Program-made: the position numbers and the translations under genes
Notes under the pieces: model-generated
What the model saw: only the letters and a program-made list of their open reading frames with translations
Told to the model about the DNA's origin: nothing
The model's database searches: none
NCBI GenBank assembly: GCA_910588495.1
Contig: CAJUPU010000045.1
Coordinates: 1 to 15,991, forward strand
Direction of reading: 5' to 3'
Length of the DNA: 15,991 nt
Source: an uncultured Oscillospiraceae bacterium
Lineage (GTDB): Bacteria; Bacillota; Clostridia; Oscillospirales; Oscillospiraceae
Shown: positions 6,762 through 14,662 of the stretch, in pieces
Layout: the number at the start of each line of letters is the position of its first letter
Numbering within the stretch: position 1 is the stretch's first letter

Positions 6762-8831
6762 GTGTTCACCATGGACCTGGACTATTTCCAACGGGCCGCC
6801 CCGGTGACAAAGGATATCCTCTCCATCGTCGTGGCGGCGGGCTGGGCGCTGCTGCTGGGTAATCTGGTGTTCCAGGCGGTCAAAAGCATGGCCTCCGGCC
6901 TGGGCTTTGAGGGCGAGGACCCCAAGCTGCTGTTTATGCGGACCTTCGTGTTCGCCTTTCTGCTGCTGGCCAGCCCGGAGATCTGCGAGATCGGGCTGGG
7001 CATCTCGGCCAGCGTCATTGGACTGCTCCAGATCCCCAACAGCGTCACCATCAGCCTGCCCGAGGAGGACTATTTCAACATCGGGGCCTCCTGGCTGCTG
7101 GTCATCATCGTGGACTTCGTCATCATGTGGCAGGTGGTCAAGCTCTTTTTCGAGATCGCGGAACGCTATGTGGTGACGGCGGCGCTGGTGCTGCTCTCGC
7201 CCCTGGCCTTTGCCACCGGCGGCAGTAAAAGCACCGCCGACATCTTCAAGGGCTGGTGCCGGATGTTCGGCTCCATGTGCCTGATGATGGTGCTCAATGT
7301 GGTGTTTCTGAAGCTGCTCATCTCGGCCATGGGCCATATGCCCTCCGATGTGGGGGTGCTGCCCTGGATGCTGCTCATCGTGGGCATCGCCCGGGTGGCC
7401 AGAAAGGCGGACAGCATCGTGGCCCGGATGGGGCTGAATCCTGCCATCACAGGGGACGGCCTGGGCCGGGGACTGCCCGGCATGGTGGCCTACGCCGTGG
7501 TCAAGAGCGTGGGCTCCACCGTGGCGAAAACCGTAGCGCACTCGGCAGGAAGAAGCAGCTCCACTGGCCCCCGGCGCTCCGGCGGCCCCGCGCCTGGGGG
7601 CCGTTCCACTCCGCCGCCCGCGCCGCCGCCCACGCCCCCTTCCGGGGGCGGTTCGGGCGCGTCCAGGCCAGCAGGAAACAGTGCCGGCGGGACTTCTGGG
7701 ACGGCTGGGAGCAGCCAGGGCGGGACAGCTCCCGGAAATGGAGCGGCGAAATCCGCGGCGGCCTATGCCCAGCAGAACAGCACCGGGACTTCCAGCTCGG
7801 TGACCAATCCTACCGTGTCCAATCAGCAGAGACAGACAGTTTCCGGGCAGGGGCCCACCCAGCAGCCCGTCCCCGGCAGCGGCGCGAAAGCACAGCGCCC
7901 GGCCGCTCAGGGTTCACGGCGGACCGCCGTGCCGCCCGGCACAAAGACGGCGTGGCAGAATACGTCCCACTCATCTACCGGCACATCTGGTCCTGCGGGA
8001 GCATCCGCAGAGGCAGCGGGTAGCGCCGCCGCTCGATCTCATCAGCAGGAAAAACCGGAGCGGCCGCCCATCCCCCGGGCAGGACAGAACGGCACCAGAC
8101 TCGGCAGCCCCTCTCCCTCCAGCGGTGGGCAAGCCCCGAAGGGAGCCTCCAGGCGGACAGCCACCGTACATACCGCCTCCGCGACAGCTTCTGGGACCTC
8201 CACGGCTACCCATTCCAACACACAGACCAGCAGCCAGCAGCAGGGGCAGGCATCCAAACCCATCCGGCAAAATGGGACGCCGATTATTTCTCCGCCGCCC
8301 GGTGTGGGCAGCTCCGGCAAAGATGAGCGGGGCCATGTCAATGGGGCAGGAACACACAAAGTCTCTGTTCCCACTCAGCCCCCTATCGGCGGCAGACAGC
8401 CCCCGCCCGGTACGGCAGGAACAGGCAGAACCTCCGTTCCCGCACAGCCTCCCATCAATGGCGGAGCGCCGCCGTCCGGTACGGCAGGGACACGCAGGAC
8501 CTCCGCACCCGTGCAGCCTCCCGTCAGCGGCGGAGCGGCATCGTCCGGCACGGCAGGAACGCGCAAAACCTCCGCTCCCGCACAGCCTCCCGTCGGCGGC
8601 GGGGCGGCATCGTCCGGCACAGCAGGAACACGCAAATGCGCCGTTCCTACCCAGCCTCCCATCGGTGGCAGAGGGGCCCCGCCCGGTATGGCAGGAAAAT
8701 CCGAGCCAAAGCCCGGCCCAGGCAAGGGGACAAAGCGCGTCAAATCCAATCCCAATCAGGCGGCCATGAACGGCGGCACTGGTCAGAAAAAGAGCACCAG
8801 GCGAAAGAAAGGAGGGTCCAGTCTTGGATAA
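6762..8831 (+). CDS. VirB6/TrbL-family conjugal transfer membrane protein with long low-complexity tail
   Basis: The coordinates use the first canonical start (GTG 6762); similarity of wording suggests the true start is upstream at about 6672. Six membrane segments are visible at about residues 19-40, 57-75, 108-130, 136-153, 168-189 and 198-214. This matches the polytopic core of VirB6/TrbL, the inner-membrane channel component of T4SSs. From about residue 260 to the end (roughly 430 residues) the protein is Pro/Gly/Ser/Thr/Ala-rich with few hydrophobics, so it is predicted disordered. It contains five 23-residue tandem repeats (see 8361-8705) and ends in a basic stretch. Such tails occur in ICE TrbL proteins but this one is long. 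It follows the pilin-like gene and overlaps the peptidase gene by 8 bases, which indicates coupling. Confidence 0.85.
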   Translation: MFTMDLDYFQRAAPVTKDILSIVVAAGWALLLGNLVFQAVKSMASGLGFEGEDPKLLFMRTFVFAFLLLASPEICEIGLGISASVIGLLQIPNSVTISLPEEDYFNIGASWLLVIIVDFVIMWQVVKLFFEIAERYVVTAALVLLSPLAFATGGSKSTADIFKGWCRMFGSMCLMMVLNVVFLKLLISAMGHMPSDVGVLPWMLLIVGIARVARKADSIVARMGLNPAITGDGLGRGLPGMVAYAVVKSVGSTVAKTVAHSAGRSSSTGPRRSGGPAPGGRSTPPPAPPPTPPSGGGSGASRPAGNSAGGTSGTAGSSQGGTAPGNGAAKSAAAYAQQNSTGTSSSVTNPTVSNQQRQTVSGQGPTQQPVPGSGAKAQRPAAQGSRRTAVPPGTKTAWQNTSHSSTGTSGPAGASAEAAGSAAARSHQQEKPERPPIPRAGQNGTRLGSPSPSSGGQAPKGASRRTATVHTASATASGTSTATHSNTQTSSQQQGQASKPIRQNGTPIISPPPGVGSSGKDERGHVNGAGTHKVSVPTQPPIGGRQPPPGTAGTGRTSVPAQPPINGGAPPSGTAGTRRTSAPVQPPVSGGAASSGTAGTRKTSAPAQPPVGGGAASSGTAGTRKCAVPTQPPIGGRGAPPGMAGKSEPKPGPGKGTKRVKSNPNQAAMNGGTGQKKSTRRKKGGSSLG
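8361..8705 (+). repeat. Five 69-bp tandem repeats in the VirB6 tail
   Basis: Units start at 8361, 8430, 8499, 8568 and 8637. Each encodes 23 residues of the pattern TSxPxQPPxxGGxxxSGTAGTRK. The third and fourth units are nearly identical; the first and last are the most diverged. The repeat length is a multiple of 3, so copy-number changes would keep the frame. Confidence 0.85.
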
Positions 8832-10053
8832 TCAGTCAAATGGTACGGAAAACACGGTCAGGGCCGCCGCCGGAGTGGCCAATATTGCACGGGGCGCGGC
8901 CTATGGCGGGCTGTACGGCGCCGCCGCCGAAGCGGTAAAGTCATTTTTCCCAGAGATCGTCAAGGGGGGTGTGATCCTCCTGTTCGTCATCATTCTGGGA
9001 CCCCTGCTGATATTCACCGCCCTGCCCAACATCCTGTTTGGATTCGACAGCGCCACCACCCCCGATATCATAGACTTCACGGCGTCGGCCCGCGAGTTGG
9101 AGGCCATCTACCAGGGCATCGACGGGAAAAATCAGTCCATCATCGACAAGCTGGTGGACAGCATCCTCCCGGACTTCATGACGGACAATGTGCCGGACTA
9201 TGAGGATTATGAGGTAAACAAAACCCTTGGCAACGTCAACAATTACTGGCTGATCGCCATTGGCTCCGTCCGGTACAAACAGGACCTCAACGCCATGGAT
9301 GAGTCCGCGATAGAAAAGCTGCTGTTCGACAAGTTGACCTACTCCGCCTCCATCAAGGACCGTATTTTGAACATCGCCATCCGGGACCTGACCCCGGACG
9401 CCTACATGGACAAGCTGGGCTTTAGCCAGGAGGAAAAGGACTGGGCGGCCCTGCTCTACTCGGTGCTGGCGGACGGCCAGACCATCAGCCCGGACGACAC
9501 CGACGGCCCGGGCAAGTACAACACGGATTACGGCGATATCGTCTTTTCCAACGCCGACACCCCCGTGGTCTACTACAACCAGACGGATGCCCGGTGGGGC
9601 AGCAAGCTCTACGGCCGCACCGGAACCATCGGCTGGGAGGGCTGCGGCCCCACCGCCCTGGCCATCGTGGTGGCCTCCATGACGGACAACAAGGTGACAC
9701 CCTACGACGTGGCCCAGTGGTCCGCCCAGAACGGCTACCGCTGCGAGGGAAACGGGAGCTACCACAGCCTGATCCCCAACGGCGGTGAGCACTACGGCCT
9801 CACCGTCACCAAGATCGGCAAGGACAGCAAGAAGCTGGTGGAGGCCCTGGAGTCGGGCAAGCTGGTCATCGCCATCATGTCCGCCGGACATTTCACCACC
9901 ACCGGCCACTTCATCGTCCTGCGGGGCATCACCGAGGAGGGGAATGTGCTGGTGGCAGACCCCGCCAGCGTGAAGCGGAGCAGCAAGGAGTGGCCCTTGG
10001 GCATCATCACAAATGAGGCCGCCACCCGGGCCGGCGCGGGCGGACCCTTCTAG
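8824..10053 (+). CDS. Membrane-anchored C39-family (Peptidase_C39_2-like) cysteine peptidase
   Basis: The 409-residue protein has a short cytoplasmic N-terminus, one membrane segment (about 47-70), an extracellular helical region (about 80-225) and a C-terminal C39-like domain (about 240-405). The likely active-site residues are Cys274 in GWEGCGPTA, His362 in TGHFIVLRG and Asp379 in VADPAS, the usual C39 order. It starts at TTG 8824: GGAGG at 8811-8815 is 8 bases upstream, and the start overlaps the VirB6 stop. In Clostridia ICEs this position usually holds a cell-wall hydrolase with lysozyme and NlpC/P60 domains that opens peptidoglycan for the transfer channel. A C39 fold may do the same, or may cleave a protein partner such as the pilin. 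Fold and topology are visible; the substrate is not known. Confidence 0.85.
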   Translation: MDNQSNGTENTVRAAAGVANIARGAAYGGLYGAAAEAVKSFFPEIVKGGVILLFVIILGPLLIFTALPNILFGFDSATTPDIIDFTASARELEAIYQGIDGKNQSIIDKLVDSILPDFMTDNVPDYEDYEVNKTLGNVNNYWLIAIGSVRYKQDLNAMDESAIEKLLFDKLTYSASIKDRILNIAIRDLTPDAYMDKLGFSQEEKDWAALLYSVLADGQTISPDDTDGPGKYNTDYGDIVFSNADTPVVYYNQTDARWGSKLYGRTGTIGWEGCGPTALAIVVASMTDNKVTPYDVAQWSAQNGYRCEGNGSYHSLIPNGGEHYGLTVTKIGKDSKKLVEALESGKLVIAIMSAGHFTTTGHFIVLRGITEEGNVLVADPASVKRSSKEWPLGIITNEAATRAGAGGPF

Positions 10054-10080
10054 GTGTTCTCCAATTAGGGGGCGGCTGTT

Positions 10081-10356
10081 ATGGAAAAGCACGTCCCCTG
10101 CCGTGCGCGGGCGCTGCGCCTGCGCTACGGGATATCCCTGGCTGAGCTGGCGGACACCGCCGGCCTCTCCCCCCAGCTCATCAGCAAGATCGAGCTGGAG
10201 CCGCAAAGGCAAACCCCCGGACACGAAAAGAGGCTGAAACGTGCCTTTGCCGCGATCATTGACCGCCGCCGCGCCCGGCTGGACGCTCTGGAAACGGAGC
10301 TGGCCGGGTGCGGCGGCCTGTTCCAACCCACGGAGGGGGATGAATATGGAATCTGA
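10081..10356 (+). CDS. Small XRE-type helix-turn-helix protein
   Basis: The 91-residue protein contains an HTH_XRE-like segment at about residues 10-58 (LRYGISLAELADTAGLSPQL, then ISKIE), the standard Cro/CI-type layout with the recognition helix around SPQLISKIE. A basic, helical C-terminal part follows. A purine-rich site AGGGGGC precedes ATG 10081. The gene lies inside the transfer operon between the peptidase and PrgI and overlaps the PrgI start by 11 bases, so it would be made together with the channel proteins. It may repress or autoregulate the operon; its operator is not evident. It is cytoplasmic, with no membrane segment. Confidence 0.75.
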   Translation: MEKHVPCRARALRLRYGISLAELADTAGLSPQLISKIELEPQRQTPGHEKRLKRAFAAIIDRRRARLDALETELAGCGGLFQPTEGDEYGI

Positions 10357-10699
10357 GACCTACTACATTCCCGCGAACTACACCGACGCGGGAAAGCTGT
10401 TCGGGCCGTTCGAGATCCGCAACGCCATCGAGGCGGTGCTGGTGGGCCTGCCGGTGCTGGCCTTCTGCGCCTTCTGCCTGCCGCTGGAGATCACCTGGAA
10501 GATCATCGTGTCCCTGTTCCTTCTGGTGCCGACGGTGGGCTTTGCCCTCATCGGCCTGAAGGACGACAGCCTGACCCGCTATTTGCGGATATGGTGGATC
10601 TGGCGGCAAAGGCGCCGGGTCATGACTTATCGAGGAGAGGTAAATGAACATGAATTTGAAAGAGCTTATCTTCGGCGGCGGCGTGACCGGCGTCAGTGA
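10346..10699 (+). CDS. PrgI-family (VirB3-like) conjugal transfer membrane protein
   Basis: The 117-residue protein has an N-terminal YYIPANY-type motif, two closely spaced membrane segments (about 27-46 and 50-71) and a basic C-terminus. It directly precedes VirB4, as PrgI does in Gram-positive T4SS operons, where it is the VirB3-like partner of the VirB4 ATPase. Two ATGs are possible: 10340 leaves only 3 bases after GGAGG (10332-10336) and 10346 leaves 9, so 10346 is preferred. Its 3' end overlaps the VirB4 start by 56 bases in another frame. This is a longer overlap than usual and may couple their translation. Confidence 0.85.
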   Translation: MESETYYIPANYTDAGKLFGPFEIRNAIEAVLVGLPVLAFCAFCLPLEITWKIIVSLFLLVPTVGFALIGLKDDSLTRYLRIWWIWRQRRRVMTYRGEVNEHEFERAYLRRRRDRRQ

Positions 10700-13232
10700 C
10701 CGGGGCGGGGCCTACGCTGGGAGCGTCCAGGCGTGGCTCCCCGTCAAGGACATCATCAAAGGCGTGGTGCTCACCCGGGACAAGCGGTTCATCAAGATCG
10801 TGGAGCTGCTGCCCGTCAACTTCTACACCATGTCGGAGCTGGAAAAGGGCTCGGCCATCGCCGACCTGGCCGCCTATCTGAAGATCGCCCCGTCCAACCT
10901 CCAGATCAACGTTCTCACCCAAAAATTCGATTTGAACAGCTACATGAAGATGCTGCGCGGGGCGCTGGAGCGGGAGCGGAACGAGCGGTGCCGGGAGATG
11001 ATCGAGGAGAGCATGGCCTACGTCCCCCAGCTGGTGGAGCGGGAGGCCATCACCCACCGTTTCTTCCTGTCTTTCTCCTATGACCCCAGCATGAAGGCTG
11101 CGGACAACACCCCCGGCGCCATCGCCGCCCTGCTCAATGAGAAGGCGGAGGTGGCCCGGCGGTATCTGGATCGCTGCGGGGTGGCGGTGCTGGAGCCGGA
11201 ATACGAGGACAACTTCATTTTGGAACTGCTCTACGGCCTGCTGAACAAGCACACCTCCCAGCATATCCGGCTGCCGGAGGGGGCCTTTGACATGCTGGGG
11301 ACGGTCCACGGTGTCTTTGACGAAACCGCGCTGCAGAAGATCGAAGCCCCCGCCGCCGTTGTGCCGGGGAAAAAGCGAAAGAAACGGTTTGGGAAAAAGA
11401 CACTCCCCGGCGGTGTCAACGTGCTGGAGGCCGGGGCCACCACCATCCCGGACCTCATCTCTCCCTCCTCCATCGACAGCCATTCCCCGGACTACCTGCT
11501 GCTGGACGGGGTGTACCACGCCTACCTCTACATCGCGGGCTACGGCTACGCCACGGTGGTGGGCAAGGGCTGGCTGACGCCCCTCATCGAGGCCGGGGAG
11601 GGGGTGAGTCTCAGCTTTCAGCTCCGCCGCCAGCCCCGGGAAAAGACGGTAAGCTCCATCTCCCAGGCCACCATGGTGAACCGCTCCCGGATGCGGGATG
11701 TGGGGGACACCCGCCAGGACTTCGAGGAGCTGGGCGACGCCATCTACGCCGGGACTTATCTGAAGGAGGGCATGAACCGGGAGGGCGAGGACTTCTATTA
11801 TATGCACACGTTGATCGAGGTGGTGGCGGACGACCCGGACACCCTGGAACAGCGCCTCACCGACCTGGAGACCCTGTGCGTGGCGTCGGATATGCTGGCC
11901 AAGCGGTGCGAGTTCAAGCATGAACAGGCGTTTTTGTCCTTCCTGCCCCTGCTGATCTCGGACCCGGATATCGAGCGCAAAAGCCGCCGCAACGCCCTCA
12001 CCCAGGGGGTGGCCGGGGCCTTTCCCTTCGCCTCCTACGAGCTGAGCGACGCGGGGGGTATCTTCCTGGGGCTGAACCTCTACAACCGCTCCCCGGTGTT
12101 CATGGACCTTTTCGACGACTACAAATACACCAACGGCAACTTTGCCGCTTTTGGCTCCAGTGGCGTAGGCAAATCCACGCTGCTTCAGTGCGCCGCCAAA
12201 CGTCTGCGGGAACAGGGCCGAAAAATCATCTGCGTTGTGCCGGAGAAGGGCCACGAGTACCGCCCCCTCTGCGAGGCCATGGGCGGTCAGTTCATCAAGC
12301 TGGGGCCCTCCTCCCCGGACTGCATCGGGCTCATGGAGATCCGCCGGTTCAGTGTCGGTGTCTGCGGCGGGCAAACCCGCCGGGATTCCCTGCTGGCTGA
12401 GAAGGTGTCCTGGCTGTCGGTGTGGTACTCCCTGCAAAAGCGGGGACTCACCGAGGAGGACCGAAGCTACATCGACTCCTCCCTCATCGAGTGCTACGGC
12501 CGCTTCGGAATCACTTTCGACAACGCAAGCCTGTTTGAGGAGGATGGCAAAACGCTGAAAGAGATGCCCGTGGTGAAGGACTGGTACGACCTGCTGATGG
12601 AGCGCCCGGAGACCCGCCACCTGGCCGTGGTACTCACCCGCTATGTGACTGGCTCCGCCGCCTCCATGGGCGGGCGGACCAACGTGGACACGGACAACCC
12701 CTACATCGTCATCGACCTCACCGGCCTGCCCGATGACCTCCAGCTGGCCGCCGTCTATGCCGCCACCGGCTTCGCCACGGATGTGATCGTGCAGAACGGC
12801 GACGTGGGCACAGCGCTGCTGTCCGATGAGCTGTGGAAGCTGCTGGGCGCCAACTCCAACCCTCTGGCGGCGGACTACACCATGCAGATGGTAAAGCTGA
12901 TCCGCTCTCAGGGCGGCATCGCCGGGGTCACCTCCCAGGGCATGGCGGACATGATGGCCCTGGACGGGGGCAAGTACGGCAAGGGCATCCTGGACAGCTG
13001 CCGCGTCAAATTCATCATGCAGATGGAGGAACAGGAGGCCCGGCTGGTCCAGGAGAAGCTGGCCCTCACGGAGGAGGAGACGCGGATGATCACCCGGTTC
13101 CGCCGGGGCGAGGGGCTGCTTTGCATCGGCCACAACCATGTGCCCATCGCCATCCACGTTTCACCCAAGGAGTATGAGGCCATTACCACCTCGCCCACCG
13201 ACCTGCGGGCACGCCTGAGACAGGAGGGGTGA
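10644..13232 (+). CDS. VirB4-type conjugal transfer ATPase (complete)
   Basis: The 862-residue protein is the energy-supplying motor of the T4SS, expected at the inner face of the membrane with PrgI and VirB6. The N-terminal VirB4 domain spans about residues 20-450. The P-loop ATPase domain follows, with Walker A GSSGVGKST at residues 504-512 (Lys510) and a Walker B-like LLSDE with Asp728-Glu729, after which come RSQGG and SQG motifs. The length is normal for the family. The start is ATG 10644 with AGGAG at 10633-10637; ATG 10650 is an alternative. It is only distantly similar to the VirB4 fragment at 1-1053, so the two come from different element types. A strong hairpin (13241-13264) follows the stop and marks the end of the operon. 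Confidence 0.95.
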   Translation: MNMNLKELIFGGGVTGVSDRGGAYAGSVQAWLPVKDIIKGVVLTRDKRFIKIVELLPVNFYTMSELEKGSAIADLAAYLKIAPSNLQINVLTQKFDLNSYMKMLRGALERERNERCREMIEESMAYVPQLVEREAITHRFFLSFSYDPSMKAADNTPGAIAALLNEKAEVARRYLDRCGVAVLEPEYEDNFILELLYGLLNKHTSQHIRLPEGAFDMLGTVHGVFDETALQKIEAPAAVVPGKKRKKRFGKKTLPGGVNVLEAGATTIPDLISPSSIDSHSPDYLLLDGVYHAYLYIAGYGYATVVGKGWLTPLIEAGEGVSLSFQLRRQPREKTVSSISQATMVNRSRMRDVGDTRQDFEELGDAIYAGTYLKEGMNREGEDFYYMHTLIEVVADDPDTLEQRLTDLETLCVASDMLAKRCEFKHEQAFLSFLPLLISDPDIERKSRRNALTQGVAGAFPFASYELSDAGGIFLGLNLYNRSPVFMDLFDDYKYTNGNFAAFGSSGVGKSTLLQCAAKRLREQGRKIICVVPEKGHEYRPLCEAMGGQFIKLGPSSPDCIGLMEIRRFSVGVCGGQTRRDSLLAEKVSWLSVWYSLQKRGLTEEDRSYIDSSLIECYGRFGITFDNASLFEEDGKTLKEMPVVKDWYDLLMERPETRHLAVVLTRYVTGSAASMGGRTNVDTDNPYIVIDLTGLPDDLQLAAVYAATGFATDVIVQNGDVGTALLSDELWKLLGANSNPLAADYTMQMVKLIRSQGGIAGVTSQGMADMMALDGGKYGKGILDSCRVKFIMQMEEQEARLVQEKLALTEEETRMITRFRRGEGLLCIGHNHVPIAIHVSPKEYEAITTSPTDLRARLRQEG

Positions 13233-13240
13233 CAGGAAAA

Positions 13241-13264
13241 GCGGGCGGGGATGTCCCCGCCCGC
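13241..13264. terminator. Bidirectional terminator hairpin between VirB4 and HepT
   Basis: An 11-bp perfect GC-rich stem (13241-13251 with 13254-13264) can form with a tiny loop; in practice it is 10 bp with an ATGT loop. Read on the minus strand it is followed by CTTTTCC-like sequence (TTTT at 13240-13237), a reasonable intrinsic terminator for hepT. On the plus strand it ends the VirB4 operon but lacks an immediate T run. Confidence 0.75.
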
Positions 13265-13268
13265 GCCG

Positions 13269-13619
13269 CTATTCATTTTCTGACAGGTTTATGGCCTCTA
13301 CAGACGTTAGAAAATCAGGGAGCACTTCAAAAATGATGGTGCAAATCAGGCTCCAATTGGTATTGTCATAGTCATGTACCAGCCGATGCCGCAGCCCTGA
13401 TATTTTAGCCCATGGAATATCGGAATGGGCCGTTTTGAACGGGTCGGATAAATTGTACGCTTGCTCCCCAATATTGTAGAGCGGCGTGGTGATGGTCCAT
13501 CGAATGGGTTCCTGCTCCAAGACCATTTCCCGCGTGACCTCAGATTGGGCAAGGTAGTCTAAAAGTTTTTTGGTGGTTGTGCGAATTTTTTCCAGACGCT
13601 GCGCGTCGCTGTATTTCAT
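13269..13619 (-). CDS. hepT: HepT-like HEPN-domain RNase toxin (DUF86)
   Basis: The 116-residue helical protein carries the HEPN nuclease signature R-x4-H-D-Y (Arg77, His82, Tyr84), followed by DNTNW. In characterised HepT/MntA systems HepT is a tRNA- or RNA-cleaving toxin, and the Tyr of the RX4HXY motif is AMPylated by MntA to silence it; by homology Tyr84 would be the modified residue. The gene overlaps the end of mntA by 4 bases (ATGA), so it is translationally coupled, antitoxin first. Base composition is clearly more AT-rich than the flanking transfer genes, suggesting separate acquisition. It may stabilise the element or act in phage defence; the sequence does not tell which. Confidence 0.9.
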   Translation of the reverse strand: MKYSDAQRLEKIRTTTKKLLDYLAQSEVTREMVLEQEPIRWTITTPLYNIGEQAYNLSDPFKTAHSDIPWAKISGLRHRLVHDYDNTNWSLICTIIFEVLPDFLTSVEAINLSENE

Positions 13620-13918
13620 GCGATCCGCACCCCCTCTGAGAATACCGTGTCATAAAATTCCGTCCCGGCGTTTAGCTCACGCAGCTCATAGACGTCAACT
13701 TTTTTCCCTGTGGCCCGGTATAAGTCATCCGCCATGCAAAATATATCGGTGGGGTCAAAATGGGGACCGCCAATCACAACCAGATCTATGTCCGAACTGG
13801 CGTCAGCCTCCTGCCGGGCGTAAGAACCAAACAGGACGGCGCTCTCCGCATTATATTTTTTCAGGAGAGGAAGAACAACTTCGATAATTTCCTCTCGGGT
13901 ATAAACCTGTCCTGACAT
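13616..13918 (-). CDS. mntA: MntA-like minimal nucleotidyltransferase antitoxin
   Basis: The 100-residue protein has the nucleotidyltransferase signature G-S-x10-D-x-D (Gly31-Ser32, Asp43, Asp45) and a third acidic residue, Asp75, in KKVDVYE. All catalytic positions are present. Family knowledge: MntA transfers AMP to the HepT active-site tyrosine and blocks the toxin. The start is ATG at 13918, supported by GGAGGG 6 bases upstream and by the promoter at 13954-13982. The open frame continues much further upstream across the neighbouring gene, but that extension is not protein-like for this family. It is the first gene of a two-gene operon with hepT. Confidence 0.9.
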   Translation of the reverse strand: MSGQVYTREEIIEVVLPLLKKYNAESAVLFGSYARQEADASSDIDLVVIGGPHFDPTDIFCMADDLYRATGKKVDVYELRELNAGTEFYDTVFSEGVRIA

Positions 13919-13953
13919 GACGATCCCTCCATTCCAACATTGTTCACGAATAT

Positions 13954-13982
13954 ATTGTAAACGATTTTTCAAAAGAAAACAA
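13954..13982 (-). promoter_or_regulatory. Sigma-A-type promoter for mntA-hepT
   Basis: On the minus strand, TTGTTT (13982-13977) is followed by a 17-base spacer and TACAAT (13959-13954). The local sequence is AT-rich. The start codon at 13918 leaves a leader of roughly 30 bases containing GGAGGG. Confidence 0.7.
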
Positions 13983-13999
13983 GTGAAGGAGCAAATTTT

Positions 14000-14662
14000 A
14001 TGCAGACGATCAAAGAGATGCTCCAACAAATCCAGGGCATCACCTTCGAGGCATACAAGGCCAGCGGTCAGGCCGCCGCCCTGCTGGGAGAGCCGTCCAG
14101 TCCCCCGGAGGCCATGGTTAAAGCCCTGGAACAGACCGCCGCCAACCTGGAACAAGGCACGGTGGAGATGCGCGCCCTGTGCGAGTCCTGCCTGCCCGAG
14201 CTGCTCACCATTGGCCGCAAGCCCGTCCTGCCTCCGCTGGATGTGGCCGGGAGCATCAGCGTGAACGAGTTCGGCTGGCTGCTGATCGAGCTGAACACCC
14301 TGCTGCCCCACTGCCGCTTTTCCTCCCCCGTCTGGCTGACGGACACCATCACCCGCCTGTTGGACCGGCACGAGCGGTCCCAGGGAAAGCTGCCCATGCT
14401 GGACCGGGCGCTGCTGGTCATCGAGGAATTCTGTGACCTGGAATCCCGCAACGTGTTCGACCAGGACAACAAGGGCTTCAAGGCCGTGTCCAACGCTATC
14501 AAGGGCAGGCTGGTGGAGGACGACGACCAGTTCACCCTCAGCGTGTGCCTGCTCTCCCAGCGGTTCTCCGGGGCGAGGTCGTGCCACATCTATGTGCTCC
14601 CACTCAGCGAGGCGGGGGACTTTTTCTCCATGCGCGCCGACTGCTACTCCTTTTCCCGCTGA
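14000..14662 (+). CDS. Hypothetical protein upstream of the repeat array
   Basis: The 220-residue protein is not one I recognise. It appears soluble and largely helical, without signal peptide or membrane segment. The N-terminal third (about 1-65) has heptad-like helices (MLQQIQ…, ALEQTAANLEQG). The middle holds a hydrophobic conserved-looking block (VNEFGWLLIELNTLL), and a charged segment rich in Asp/Glu/Arg follows (about 130-180). AAGGAG at 13986-13991 gives 8-base spacing to ATG 14000. It is divergent from mntA and its stop codon overlaps the first copy of the 14-bp repeat. It may belong with the downstream winged-helix gene in an element-maintenance module, by position only. Confidence 0.75.
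   Translation: MQTIKEMLQQIQGITFEAYKASGQAAALLGEPSSPPEAMVKALEQTAANLEQGTVEMRALCESCLPELLTIGRKPVLPPLDVAGSISVNEFGWLLIELNTLLPHCRFSSPVWLTDTITRLLDRHERSQGKLPMLDRALLVIEEFCDLESRNVFDQDNKGFKAVSNAIKGRLVEDDDQFTLSVCLLSQRFSGARSCHIYVLPLSEAGDFFSMRADCYSFSR

Noticed and set aside
7256..8023. Alternative plus-strand frame inside VirB6
   Set aside because: It is a shadow of the low-complexity tail; the VirB6 frame carries the membrane segments and continues through it.
8941..10326. Minus-strand open frame of 461 codons opposite the peptidase
   Set aside because: Shadow of a GC-rich gene; no recognisable protein pattern or start signal.
10620..13157. Minus-strand open frame of 845 codons opposite VirB4
   Set aside because: The translation is low complexity with no domain, while the plus strand has a complete VirB4 with Walker motifs.
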